Positions 43,714-51,895 of a stretch of DNA of 64,000 nt are shown one piece after another (within the stretch, counting starts at the first letter, position 1; each line of letters opens with the position of its first letter). Made by a program: the position numbers and the translations under genes. Source of the DNA: Planctomycetota bacterium. GTDB lineage: Bacteria > Planctomycetota > UBA1135 > GCA-002686595. The stretch spans positions 310,001 to 374,000 of the forward strand of contig JAIOPM010000057.1 of NCBI GenBank assembly GCA_021413885.1, written 5' to 3'. Below the pieces are notes generated by a model. The model was not told where the DNA came from. It was given only the letters and a program-made list of their open reading frames with translations, and searched no databases.

Positions 43714-44901
43714 TCAGCGAGTGCGCGGAGTGGCGAGTTCGGCGAGCAGGAGCTCGATCGTGCGTGCGAGTTCGGCCTCGTCGCGGACGTCGCGCGCGCG
43801 GATCACGCCGCGGGCGTCGAGCAGGTAGAGCGTCGGCCAAGCGTGCACGTTCCAACGCGTCGCGAGCGCGCCCGACGTGTCGCGATCGACGGCTTGGCGC
43901 CAGGTGATGCCGTGGCGCGCGAGCACCTGCTTCACCGTCGCTGCGTCGCCGTCGCTGTTGACGCCGAGCAAGCTGAACGGCTCGCTCGCGAAGCGACGCA
44001 CGAGCTGCTTCTCGGTCGGCACCAACGCCATGCACGGCGCGCACCACTCCGCCCAGAACGAGAGCAGCACGACGCGGCCGCGGTATTGCGCGAGCGACCA
44101 ACTCGCGCCGTCCTCGTCGGTCGCGTCGAAGTCGGGAGCGACCATGCCGAGCTGTAGGTGCTCGAGTTCGAAGAGCATGCCTTCCACGCGACGCTTCACG
44201 TAGTCGGCGGGCAATCCGTCGCGCGGCGGCGGCGTGTCGGCGAAGTCGCGCGCGAGCGTTCGGCACAACGCGCCGCACTGCTGCTTGCGCTGCGCGAGTT
44301 CGTCGTCCGCGAACGCCGTCGCGCGCGGCGCCGCGTTCTCGACGCCTTCGTCGAACGCGTAGCGCTCGCTCGTCCGCAGCAACGCCTCGGCGAGAGCGAA
44401 GAGCGCGAGGCCGCGCACCGCGCGCTGCGTCGTCTCGGTTGCGACGCGGCGCAGGAAGACCTCGTAGCGGTTGGTGCCGATCATCCACGTCGCGCCGGCG
44501 AACGCCGGGAGCGCGCGACCGAGGTTCGGACTCGCGTGGTGCTCGCGCTCGAGCACGTCCAACGCCTCGCGCACGACGTCGACGCGGCTCGCGAGCGCCG
44601 CGCGCTCGACGGCGGCGGCCCACGCGTCGACCGCGACTTCCGAACCGGCGTGAACGCGCGCGAAAACCGCGTACTCGTCGGCGAACGCGTTCCACGGCGC
44701 GGCGAGCACGAGCCGCGCGCGTTCGTCGTCGTCCGCCGCCGCGTCGTAGCGCTTGCGCAGCAGCTCGTCGGCCGCGAGGCGGCGCGCGTCGATCGATGCG
44801 AGTTCGGTGCGCGGGTCGACAGCGGGCGCTTGCGCGCGGGAGAACGGCGTGCCGCTCGCGACGACGAGCAGGACGGCGAGGATTCGAATCGAGCTCGACA
44901 A
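43714..44901 (-). CDS. Exported TlpA-like thioredoxin with long N-terminal domain
   Basis: A 395-residue protein with signal peptide MSSSIRILAVLLVVASGTPFSRAQA. Residues 30-250 are helical, of unknown fold, and may form helical repeats. The C-terminal 140 residues are a TlpA/ResA-type thioredoxin: MVAPDFDATDEDG, VVLLSFWAEWCAPCMALVP with active-site Cys287 and Cys290, and AWPTLYLLDARG with the cis-Pro. It probably handles disulfides outside the cytoplasm. The start codon is TTG at 44901. It is divergent from the Gld-type operon across 268 bases, in which I see no further gene. Confidence 0.8.
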   Translation of the reverse strand: MSSSIRILAVLLVVASGTPFSRAQAPAVDPRTELASIDARRLAADELLRKRYDAAADDDERARLVLAAPWNAFADEYAVFARVHAGSEVAVDAWAAAVERAALASRVDVVREALDVLEREHHASPNLGRALPAFAGATWMIGTNRYEVFLRRVATETTQRAVRGLALFALAEALLRTSERYAFDEGVENAAPRATAFADDELAQRKQQCGALCRTLARDFADTPPPRDGLPADYVKRRVEGMLFELEHLQLGMVAPDFDATDEDGASWSLAQYRGRVVLLSFWAEWCAPCMALVPTEKQLVRRFASEPFSLLGVNSDGDAATVKQVLARHGITWRQAVDRDTSGALATRWNVHAWPTLYLLDARGVIRARDVRDEAELARTIELLLAELATPRTR

Positions 44902-45169
44902 GTTCGGAACGCGCTCGCACTCGCGCGCTTTCGGATCGTAGTGGAGCTCCCGCGAACGACCAACGAACCGCGTCGAACCGCCGCCAACACCCGCCGAAAG
45001 TCGACGTAAATCCGCCTTCGTCGACAGCGCCGGAGCTCTGCGCGAGGCCTTACGGGCAAAGGATTTAGCGCGCTTGCTCCGGTCGGATGCCGACGCCAGA
45101 ATCGCCGCCCCTTCGAGTCACCAGAAGCGCGCCCAGAAGCGCTCCCGTTTCGCAGCTTCGAGGAGTCCC

Positions 45170-46123
45170 ATGCCCCCCATGATCGAGATCCGGAACCTGA
45201 CCAAACGGTTCGGGCCGTTCACCGCCGTCGACAACGTGTCGTTCCAGGTGGACCGCGGCGAGGTGCTCGGCTTCCTCGGACCCAACGGGGCCGGCAAGTC
45301 GACGACGATGAAGATGTTGACCGGCTTCCTGCACCCGACGTCGGGGAGCGCGCAGGTCTGCGGGCACGACATCCTCGAGGCGCCGCTCGAAGCGAAGAAG
45401 GTGATCGGGTACTTGCCCGAAGGCGCGCCGCTCTACCCGGACATGACGCCGCGGACGTTCCTCGAGTTCATCGCCGAGGTGCGCGGCTTCTCCGGAGCGG
45501 AGAAGACGCGGCGCGTCGACGACGTGATCGCGAAGGTCAACATCGCGAACGTCGCGAGTCAGCGGATCGAGACGTTGTCCAAGGGCTTCAAGCGCCGCGT
45601 CGGCCTCGCGCAGGCGATCCTCCACGATCCGCAGGTGTTGGTGCTCGACGAACCGACCGACGGTCTCGATCCCAACCAGAAGCACGAGGTGCGCAACCTG
45701 ATCCGCGCGATGGCGAAGGAGAAGGTGATCGTGCTCTCGACGCACATCCTCGAGGAAGTCGAGGCCGTGTGCTCGCGGACGATCATCATCGCGCGCGGCA
45801 AGGTCGTGATCGATTGCACGCCGGCCGAGCTCGCGGCGCGCTCGCGCTACCACAACGCGGTGACGGTGTCGGTCGCGCCGGACAAGGCCAACGCGGCGCG
45901 GCAGGGACTCGCTCAACTCGACGGCGTCCAGTCGATCGAGGACTTGCCGAGCAAGAACGGTTCGACGCAGTTCGTCCTGATCCCGAAGCCCAAGCGTTCG
46001 ATCGCGGTCGAGGTCGGGCAGAAGGTGCGCGAGGCGCGTTGGGAAGTCGACGAGCTGCGGGTCGAGAACGGCCGCCTCGACGAAGTGTTCCGCGAGCTCA
46101 CTCAAACCACTTCCTCGAACTGA
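45170..46123 (+). CDS. gldA: ABC transporter ATPase, GldA-like
   Basis: A 317-residue ABC-2 type ATPase: Walker A GPNGAGKSTT, LPEGAPLYPDMTPRTFLEFIAE, signature LSKGFKRRVGLAQAI, Walker B VLVLDEPTDGLDPNQ, switch His (LSTHILEEVE), and a C-terminal domain of about 90 residues. ATG 45170 (MPPMIEIRNLTKRFG) is taken, with AGGAG at 45161-45165; the ATG at 45179 is an alternative and has better spacing. It heads a four-gene operon. In Bacteroidetes GldA/F/G are linked to gliding; elsewhere the same gene set has no proven role, so the symbol marks similarity only. Confidence 0.85.
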   Translation: MPPMIEIRNLTKRFGPFTAVDNVSFQVDRGEVLGFLGPNGAGKSTTMKMLTGFLHPTSGSAQVCGHDILEAPLEAKKVIGYLPEGAPLYPDMTPRTFLEFIAEVRGFSGAEKTRRVDDVIAKVNIANVASQRIETLSKGFKRRVGLAQAILHDPQVLVLDEPTDGLDPNQKHEVRNLIRAMAKEKVIVLSTHILEEVEAVCSRTIIIARGKVVIDCTPAELAARSRYHNAVTVSVAPDKANAARQGLAQLDGVQSIEDLPSKNGSTQFVLIPKPKRSIAVEVGQKVREARWEVDELRVENGRLDEVFRELTQTTSSN

Positions 46124-46136
46124 GGCGCGCACACCC

Positions 46137-46871
46137 ATGAAGAACGTCGTCACGCTGTTCAAGCGCGAGCTCAAGGGCTACTTCGCGACTCCGGTCGCGT
46201 ACGTGTTCATCGTCGTGTTCCTGATCCTGGTCGGCGGCCTGACCTTCAAGGTCGGCAAGTGGTTCGACGGCGGTCAGGCGAACCTGCAAGGGTTCTTCAC
46301 GTGGCATCCGTGGCTCTACCTCTTCCTGATCCCGGCGATCTCGATGCGCTTGTGGGCGGAGGAGCGACGCCAAGGCACGATCGAGTTGCTGTTCACCCTG
46401 CCGGTGACGATGGGCCAGGCGGTGATCGCGAAGTTCCTCGCCGCGTGGTGCTTCACCGGCATCGCGCTCGCGCTGACGTTCCCGATGTGGGTATCGGTCA
46501 ACTACCTCGGCGATCCCGACAACGGCGTGATCCTCGCCAGTTACGTCGGCAGCTTCCTGATGGCCGGCGCGTACCTCGCGATCGGCGCGTTCGTCTCGGC
46601 GTGGACGAAGAACCAAGTGATCGCGTTCGTGATCAGCGTCTCGCTCTGCTTCGTCTTCATCCTGATGGGCACCGACACGGTGCTCGACTTCTTCGCGGGT
46701 TGGGTGCCGAACGCGGTGAAGGAAGCGCTGGCGTCGTTCAGCTTCCTGACGCACTTCCAATCGATCATGAAGGGCGTGATCGACTTCCGTGACCTGGTGT
46801 TCTTCGGTTCGCTGATCGCGTGCTTCCTGTTCATGAACGCCGTCGCGATCGAGCTCAAGAAAGCCGACTGA
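46137..46871 (+). CDS. gldF: ABC-2 type permease, GldF-like
   Basis: A 244-residue membrane protein with six TM helices. It starts MKNVVTLFKRELKGYFATPVAYVF, and has WHPWLYLFLIPAISMRLWAEERRQGTIELLFT between TM2 and TM3 (the ABC-2 gate loop) and SFLTHFQSIMKGVIDFRD before the last helix. The length and motifs are standard for GldF-like permeases. It lies 13 bases after the ATPase gene. Confidence 0.88.
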   Translation: MKNVVTLFKRELKGYFATPVAYVFIVVFLILVGGLTFKVGKWFDGGQANLQGFFTWHPWLYLFLIPAISMRLWAEERRQGTIELLFTLPVTMGQAVIAKFLAAWCFTGIALALTFPMWVSVNYLGDPDNGVILASYVGSFLMAGAYLAIGAFVSAWTKNQVIAFVISVSLCFVFILMGTDTVLDFFAGWVPNAVKEALASFSFLTHFQSIMKGVIDFRDLVFFGSLIACFLFMNAVAIELKKAD

Positions 46872-46884
46872 GGGGACCCGAGCC

Positions 46885-48813
46885 ATGAACCGCAACCTGC
46901 TGACCGCCACCGGCATCGCGATCGCGATCGTCATCCTGATCGCGCTCAACGTCACTTCGTCGTCGCTCTTGCGCTCGGCGCAAGTCGACCTGACCGAGGA
47001 CAAGCTCTACACGCTCTCCGACGGCACCAAGGCGGTGCTGTCGAAGCTCGACGAGCCGATCACGCTGCGCCTCTACTTCTCCGAGAAGCTCGCGCAGGAC
47101 GAAGCCAAACTCGAAGGTCTGCGCGGCTACTACGACCGCGTGCGCGAACTGCTCCAACAGTACGTCGCGCGTTCCGGCGGCAAGTTGACGCTCGAGCTGC
47201 TCGACCCCGAGCCCTTCTCCGAAGTCGAGGACCACGCGGTCGCCGCGGGCATCGAAGGCATTCCGATGCCGGGCTCGAACGACAACGTCTACTTCGGTCT
47301 CGCCGCGACGGGCTCGACCGATGCCGAGCAAGTCATGCCGTTCTTCGACCCGAGCAAGGAGAACACGCTCGAGTACGACCTGACCAAACTCGTCTACTCG
47401 CTGTCGAACCCGAAGAAGCTGAAGATCGGCCTCTGCTCGTCGTTGCCGGTCGACGGCGCGATGCCCACGAATCCGTTCGGGAACCCGCGCGACATGCCCG
47501 AGCCGTGGGTCGTCGTCGATCAACTGCGCGCGCTGTTCGACGTCAAGAACGTGCCGGCGAGCGCGAAGACGATCGACGCCGACATCGACGTGCTGCTCGT
47601 CGTGCACCCGAAGAACTTCTCGCCGACGTTGCAGTACGCGATCGATCAATTCGTCCTGCGCGGCGGACGCGCGCTGGTCTTCGTCGATCCGTGGTGTGAA
47701 GTCGACGAGCCAATGACCGATCCGCAGAACCCGATGGCGCGCTACACGGCGTCGCGTGGGTCGGAGCTGAACACGCTGTTCTCGGCGTGGGGCGTCGAGC
47801 TCGCGAAGGACAAGCTCGCGGCCGACGAATCGAAGGCGCTGAAGGTCACGTTCCCGACCAGCACCGGCAAGACCGACAGCGCACCGTACGTCGTGTGGCT
47901 CGGCCTCGATCGCGAGAACGTCAACGCGAACGAGATCCTGACCAGCGACCTCAAGCTGCTCCAAGTGCGCTCCGCCGGCGTGCTCTCGAAGAAGGCCGAC
48001 GCGACCACCGAGTTCACGCCGCTGCTCGAGACCACCACCGACGCGATGGCGGTCGCGACGTCCGCGATCCAGTTCACGCAGGATCCGAAGAAGCTGCTCG
48101 CCGACTTCGCGTCCGAGGGCAAGAAGCTCGTGCTCGCCGCGCGCATCACCGGCAAGGTGAAGAGCGCGTTCCCCGACGGACCGCCGCCCGACGAGAAGGC
48201 CGACCCCGACGCCTCGCCCGAGTCCGAACCGAAGCCCGCGCACCTCACCGAATCCGCCGAACCGATCCACGTGATCGTCGTCTCCGACGTCGACATGCTG
48301 ACGGACGCGACGTGGGTGCAGGTCACGCGCCTCGGCAACATGCGCATCCCGATGAAGCGCACCGACAACGGTGACTTCGTCTTCAATGCGATCGACTACA
48401 TGAAGGGCTCGACCGACATGATCAGCCTGCGCAGCCGCGGCGGCATGTTGCGGCCGTTCAAGCGCGTCGAGCAACTCCAGCGCGAAGCGGACCAACGCTT
48501 CCGCGCGGAAGAACAACGGCTGCAAGGCGAGCTGACGAAGGCCGACCAACGTTGGCAGGAGCTGCAATCGAAGAAGCAGGGGGCGAGCTCGGCGTTCCTC
48601 TCGCCCGAGGAGCTCACCGAACTCCAACGCGTCGGCGAGGAGAAGCTCGCCACGCGCGGCGAACTGCGCAAGGTGCAACTCTCGCTGCGCAAGGACGTCG
48701 ATCGCCTCGGCTCGTGGATGCAGTTCTTCAACGTGTGGCTCCTGCCGCTGATGATCGTCGTGTTCGCGGTCTCGCTCTGGTTCCTGAAGTCCCGGCGTCC
48801 GACCGCGATCTAG
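46885..48813 (+). CDS. gldG: GldG-like ABC auxiliary membrane protein
   Basis: A 642-residue protein: N-terminal TM (about 7-25), then the family start VDLTEDKLYTLSDGTKAVLSKLDEPITLRLYFSEKL, a large extracytoplasmic region with a predicted IFT-like domain, a Gln/Glu/Lys-rich coiled coil (about 535-600), and one C-terminal TM (about 615-635). This is the DUF4350/GldG layout found beside GldF-like permeases. A low-complexity acidic/Pro linker sits near residues 430-455. It is cotranscribed with both neighbours (gaps of 13 and 12 bases). Confidence 0.85.
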   Translation: MNRNLLTATGIAIAIVILIALNVTSSSLLRSAQVDLTEDKLYTLSDGTKAVLSKLDEPITLRLYFSEKLAQDEAKLEGLRGYYDRVRELLQQYVARSGGKLTLELLDPEPFSEVEDHAVAAGIEGIPMPGSNDNVYFGLAATGSTDAEQVMPFFDPSKENTLEYDLTKLVYSLSNPKKLKIGLCSSLPVDGAMPTNPFGNPRDMPEPWVVVDQLRALFDVKNVPASAKTIDADIDVLLVVHPKNFSPTLQYAIDQFVLRGGRALVFVDPWCEVDEPMTDPQNPMARYTASRGSELNTLFSAWGVELAKDKLAADESKALKVTFPTSTGKTDSAPYVVWLGLDRENVNANEILTSDLKLLQVRSAGVLSKKADATTEFTPLLETTTDAMAVATSAIQFTQDPKKLLADFASEGKKLVLAARITGKVKSAFPDGPPPDEKADPDASPESEPKPAHLTESAEPIHVIVVSDVDMLTDATWVQVTRLGNMRIPMKRTDNGDFVFNAIDYMKGSTDMISLRSRGGMLRPFKRVEQLQREADQRFRAEEQRLQGELTKADQRWQELQSKKQGASSAFLSPEELTELQRVGEEKLATRGELRKVQLSLRKDVDRLGSWMQFFNVWLLPLMIVVFAVSLWFLKSRRPTAI

Positions 48814-48825
48814 AGGAGTTTCGCC

Positions 48826-50124
48826 ATGAATCAGAAGACGCTCGGTGTGCTGGTGGCGGCCGCAGTCGCGGCCTCGACCGCGGCCTTCTTCGCGACGCGC
48901 TCGGAACCCACGGCTTCGGCCGAGGTGAAGAGCGGGACCAAGCTCTTCCCCGGCTTGATCGAGCACGTCAACGACGTCGCCAAGATCGAGGTTAGAACCA
49001 AAGACGGCGGCTTCACCGTCGCGAAGGACGGCGAGAGTTGGGGCCTCGTCGACAAGGGCGGTTATCCGGTCAACCTCGACAAGGTGAAGGAGCTCGTCGT
49101 CACCGTCGCGCAGATGGCGATCGTCGAGAAGAAGTCGGCTCGACCCGAGAACCACGCGGCGATGGACGTCCAAGACGTCGACGTCAAGGACTCGGGTGCG
49201 ACGCAGGTGAAGCTCTTCGACGCGTCGGGCAAGGAAGCCGCGGCGTTGTTGATCGGCAAGGCGCGCACGACCAAGGGCTTCGGCGGCCAGTACGCGATGT
49301 TCGCGCGCAAGGTCGGCGATCCGCAGGCGTACGAAGTCACCGGTCGCATCTGGGTCGACGGCGCGGCGGCGAATTGGCTCGCCGACAACAAGCAGGTCCT
49401 CAAGCTCGAGAAGACGCGCGTCCACTCGGTCGTCACGCGCCACGCGGACGGCACCGTGCTCGACGTCCACAAGAACGTCCCCGAGGACCAAGCCTTCGCC
49501 GTCGCCGATCTGCCCGAGGGCGCCGAGCTCAAGTGGAACGGCGTCGCCGACGCGACCGCCGGAGCGCTCGAGTACCTGACGTTCGAGGACGTCGCGCCGG
49601 CCGGCAGTGTCGACCTCACCGGACTGACGCCGATCGCGACGCAGTTCACGACGTGGGACGGCATGGTCGTCGACGTCGAGCTCTACGAGAAGGGCGAAGG
49701 CGACGCGGCGAAGGGCTACGTCGCGGTCAAGGCGAGCTTCGACGAGACGAAGCGCTTCAAGAAGGTCGCGCCCGTCGGTCCGCCCCCGCCGGAAGCGAAC
49801 CCGACTGATCCGACGTGGGCGACTCCGCCCGCGGATGCGGCGAAGCCCGCGACGGACGAGTTCGTCGGCAAGGCGCCCGACGAAGTGCGCAAGGAAGTCG
49901 ACGCGCTCAACGCGAAGCTCTCGAAGTGGATCTACACGGTGCCCGGTTACACGGCGGCGAACTTCAAGAAGACGATCAAGGACATGTTGAAGGACAAGTC
50001 GGCGCCCCAGGAGCACGACGAAGGTGCGCACGACGACGGCTTGCCGCCCGAGTTGCTCTCGCCCGAAGAGCAAACGCCCGAGCTCCCGCCGGTCGAATCG
50101 CCGACCGACGACGGCGGGAAATAG
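48826..50124 (+). CDS. DUF4340 domain protein
   Basis: A 432-residue protein with an N-terminal TM/signal helix (about 5-25, LGVLVAAAVAASTAAFFATR). Then comes the DUF4340 pattern, in which two similar beta-rich units each start with a phrase such as VAKIEVRTKDGGFTVAKDGESWGLVDKGGYPVNLDKVKELV. The C-terminus is acidic and Pro-rich. DUF4340 proteins regularly follow GldG-like genes, as here, and probably form part of the same envelope complex. A strong terminator follows. Confidence 0.85.
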   Translation: MNQKTLGVLVAAAVAASTAAFFATRSEPTASAEVKSGTKLFPGLIEHVNDVAKIEVRTKDGGFTVAKDGESWGLVDKGGYPVNLDKVKELVVTVAQMAIVEKKSARPENHAAMDVQDVDVKDSGATQVKLFDASGKEAAALLIGKARTTKGFGGQYAMFARKVGDPQAYEVTGRIWVDGAAANWLADNKQVLKLEKTRVHSVVTRHADGTVLDVHKNVPEDQAFAVADLPEGAELKWNGVADATAGALEYLTFEDVAPAGSVDLTGLTPIATQFTTWDGMVVDVELYEKGEGDAAKGYVAVKASFDETKRFKKVAPVGPPPPEANPTDPTWATPPADAAKPATDEFVGKAPDEVRKEVDALNAKLSKWIYTVPGYTAANFKKTIKDMLKDKSAPQEHDEGAHDDGLPPELLSPEEQTPELPPVESPTDDGGK

Positions 50125-50147
50125 CTCGCCGCACTTCGCTCCGAACA

Positions 50148-50180
50148 AGCAGGCCGCGACGACGCGGCCTGCTGCGTTTC
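50148..50180. terminator. Hairpin terminator between convergent genes
   Basis: AGCAGGCCGCG (50148-50158) and CGCGGCCTGCT (50163-50173) form a perfect 11-bp stem with a 4-base loop, followed by GCGTTTCC. It ends the Gld-type operon. The methyltransferase gene ends at 50182 on the other strand, so the hairpin is only 1-2 bases from that stop and may serve both. Confidence 0.85.
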
Positions 50181-50181
50181 C

Positions 50182-50889
50182 TCAACGCGCTTTCCGCTCC
50201 GCGCGTTCCTTCTTGAAGATCAAGAGGTGGTTGAAGCCGCGCAGGAAGAAGTTCCCGTCGGCGGCGGCGCGGTGGAAGCCCGGCTTCTCGAGCGTGCGGT
50301 TGCCGCGCACGACCACGATGTGATCGACCGGTCGGAAACGTTTCGCGAGGCGCGCGAAGAGCTCCGCGCCGAGGCCGACGAACCCGCGCTTCTTCTGGAA
50401 CGAGTCCGACACGTACACCGCGAGGTAGCGCCGATCGCGCAACACACGATCCGCTTCGGCGAAGACCGCGGTCAGCGCGTCGAAGTACTCGCCCTCGAAC
50501 GCGTCGAGCTTGCCGATGCAGTCGGGATCGTCGGAGTAGTCGAGGTGCGTCGAGTACGGCGGATCCATGAACACGAAGTCGGCCTTGCCGTCCTCGAGCG
50601 GGAGCTTGCGCGCATCCGCGCGAAAGACATCGGGCCGCGTCGGCGCGATGTCGTAGCCGAGCGCCTTGCGCTTCAAGTCGCGCGCCACGTCGAGCGTCGT
50701 CCCGCCGCCCGCGAACGGATCGACGACGAGATCCTCTTCGCGCGTGTAGCGCTCGAGCAGGTTCCAGATCACCCACGCCGGCGTCCGCCCCTCGAAGCGC
50801 GGATCCCCCATCGGCGTGTCGGAGTATTGCTGCGACGGGTAGTACCAGAGCGTGGTGGTCTGCAGCTTGATCTGCGGTCGGCGGTTCAT
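50182..50889 (-). CDS. Orphan DNA methyltransferase, N4/N6 type
   Basis: A 235-residue SAM-dependent enzyme. It has TTLWYYPSQQYSDTPMGD and TPAWVIWNLLERYT near the start, then motif I VVDPFAGGGTT (55-65), the motif IV catalytic DPPY (109-112), YVSDSFQKKRGFVG, and a C-terminal FNHLLIFKK. The order I then IV fits the N4-cytosine/N6-adenine group. No restriction endonuclease lies next to it. ATG at 50889 is the family start; further upstream the frame is antisense to the divergent gene. A function in epigenetic regulation or RNA modification is possible but not shown. Confidence 0.75.
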   Translation of the reverse strand: MNRRPQIKLQTTTLWYYPSQQYSDTPMGDPRFEGRTPAWVIWNLLERYTREEDLVVDPFAGGGTTLDVARDLKRKALGYDIAPTRPDVFRADARKLPLEDGKADFVFMDPPYSTHLDYSDDPDCIGKLDAFEGEYFDALTAVFAEADRVLRDRRYLAVYVSDSFQKKRGFVGLGAELFARLAKRFRPVDHIVVVRGNRTLEKPGFHRAAADGNFFLRGFNHLLIFKKERAERKAR

Positions 50890-50911
50890 CGCGAGCGCAG
50901 TCCTACCAGAG

Positions 50912-50940
50912 TTGCGAGCTTCCTCCCACTCTCCTACCGT
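50912..50940 (+). promoter_or_regulatory. Sigma-70-type promoter for the small hydrolase gene
   Basis: TTGCGA (50912-50917), 17-base spacer, TACCGT (50935-50940), then 6 bases to ATG 50947. The layout is the same as before udgB, including the same -35 box. Confidence 0.5.
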
Positions 50941-50946
50941 CGGCGC

Positions 50947-51636
50947 ATGAGCGCTCGGCGCGGACACATCGCACTCCTGGACGGCGAGGTCTCGACGCTG
51001 TGGAACGAGGCGCGCGGAAAACGGCGCGCGAGCACGCTGCTCTTCGCCCACGGCGCGGAACTCGATTTCGACTCCGAGTTCATGGCGGCGATCGCCGAGG
51101 CGCTCGCGACGCGCGGCTTCGACGTGCTGCGCTTCCGCTATCCGTACATGGAGCGGCGCGAGCGCGAGGCGAAGAAGTTCCCGCCCGACCGGATGCCGAA
51201 GCTCGAAGCGGCGCACTTCGAGGTGCTCGCGCATTTGCGCGAGCGCATCGGGGCGGGCCGCATCGTCCTCGCCGGCAAATCGATGGGCGCGCGTGTCTCG
51301 ACGCACCTCGCGGCGAAGGGCGCGGACGCGGCGGGACTGGTGCTCTTCGGTTATCCGCTGCACCCGGCCGGCAAGCCGCTCGAGGAACGGCGCGAGCACT
51401 TCCCCGCGATCGTGCAACCGACGCTCTTCGTGCAAGGCACGCGCGATCCGTTGTGCGACCAGGCGAAGCTCGAGCGCGCGCTCAAGAGTTTCGGCGGCCA
51501 CGCGACCGTTCACGTCGTCGCCGACGCCGATCATTCGTTCGCGGTGCCGAAGCGCGCGCGGCGGACGCGCGACGAAGTGCTCGCCGAACTCGCCGACGCG
51601 GTCGCGAACTGGGAGCGCGCTTCGTTCCCGGACTGA
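50947..51636 (+). CDS. KANL3/Tex30-like alpha/beta hydrolase
   Basis: A 229-residue serine hydrolase-like protein. Landmarks: LFAHGAELDFDSEFM (oxyanion loop), LRFRYPYMERRER, the nucleophile elbow AGKSMGARVSTH (Ser in GKSMG), FGYPLHPAGK, VQGTRDPLCD with the acidic residue, and ADADHSF with the catalytic His. The triad is complete. The substrate is unknown for the family. ATG 50947 lies 6 bases after a promoter. It is divergent from the methyltransferase. Confidence 0.8.
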   Translation: MSARRGHIALLDGEVSTLWNEARGKRRASTLLFAHGAELDFDSEFMAAIAEALATRGFDVLRFRYPYMERREREAKKFPPDRMPKLEAAHFEVLAHLRERIGAGRIVLAGKSMGARVSTHLAAKGADAAGLVLFGYPLHPAGKPLEERREHFPAIVQPTLFVQGTRDPLCDQAKLERALKSFGGHATVHVVADADHSFAVPKRARRTRDEVLAELADAVANWERASFPD

Positions 51637-51643
51637 CGCTCGC

Positions 51644-51856
51644 TCAACCGCCGGACCGCGCGACGCGTCCGCGCGCTTCGACCGACAACGTGTCGCGTTC
51701 GATCGCCGCGTCGTGGTCGAGCGCCGGGCTCGGCCTCGGTTTCGGTTCGGCCGCCGGGCCGCGCAGGTAAAACCACAGCGCGAAGGCGACGCCTGCGACG
51801 ATCAGGCAAACCAGGGCAGGGACGACGAGGGACGGACGCGCGGGGGTTCGGTCCAT
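51644..51856 (-). CDS. Small single-pass membrane protein
   Basis: A 70-residue product: a short basic start, one TM helix (about 9-31, LVVPALVCLIVAGVAFALWFYL), then a Pro/Arg/Asp-rich tail. ATG at 51856 is preceded by AGGAG with 6-base spacing, which supports it as a real gene. It follows the M3 peptidase gene by 39 bases on the same strand. No family is recognised. Confidence 0.55.
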   Translation of the reverse strand: MDRTPARPSLVVPALVCLIVAGVAFALWFYLRGPAAEPKPRPSPALDHDAAIERDTLSVEARGRVARSGG

Positions 51857-51895
51857 GGCGCTCTCCTACCCCGGACCACCCGAGTAGTTACGGAT

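Noticed and set aside
46855..50148. A 1097-codon open frame on the minus strand opposite the Gld-type operon
   Set aside because: It lies antisense to three well-recognised genes, is dominated by Arg/Asp/Glu/His, and has no domain. It is an artefact of high GC.
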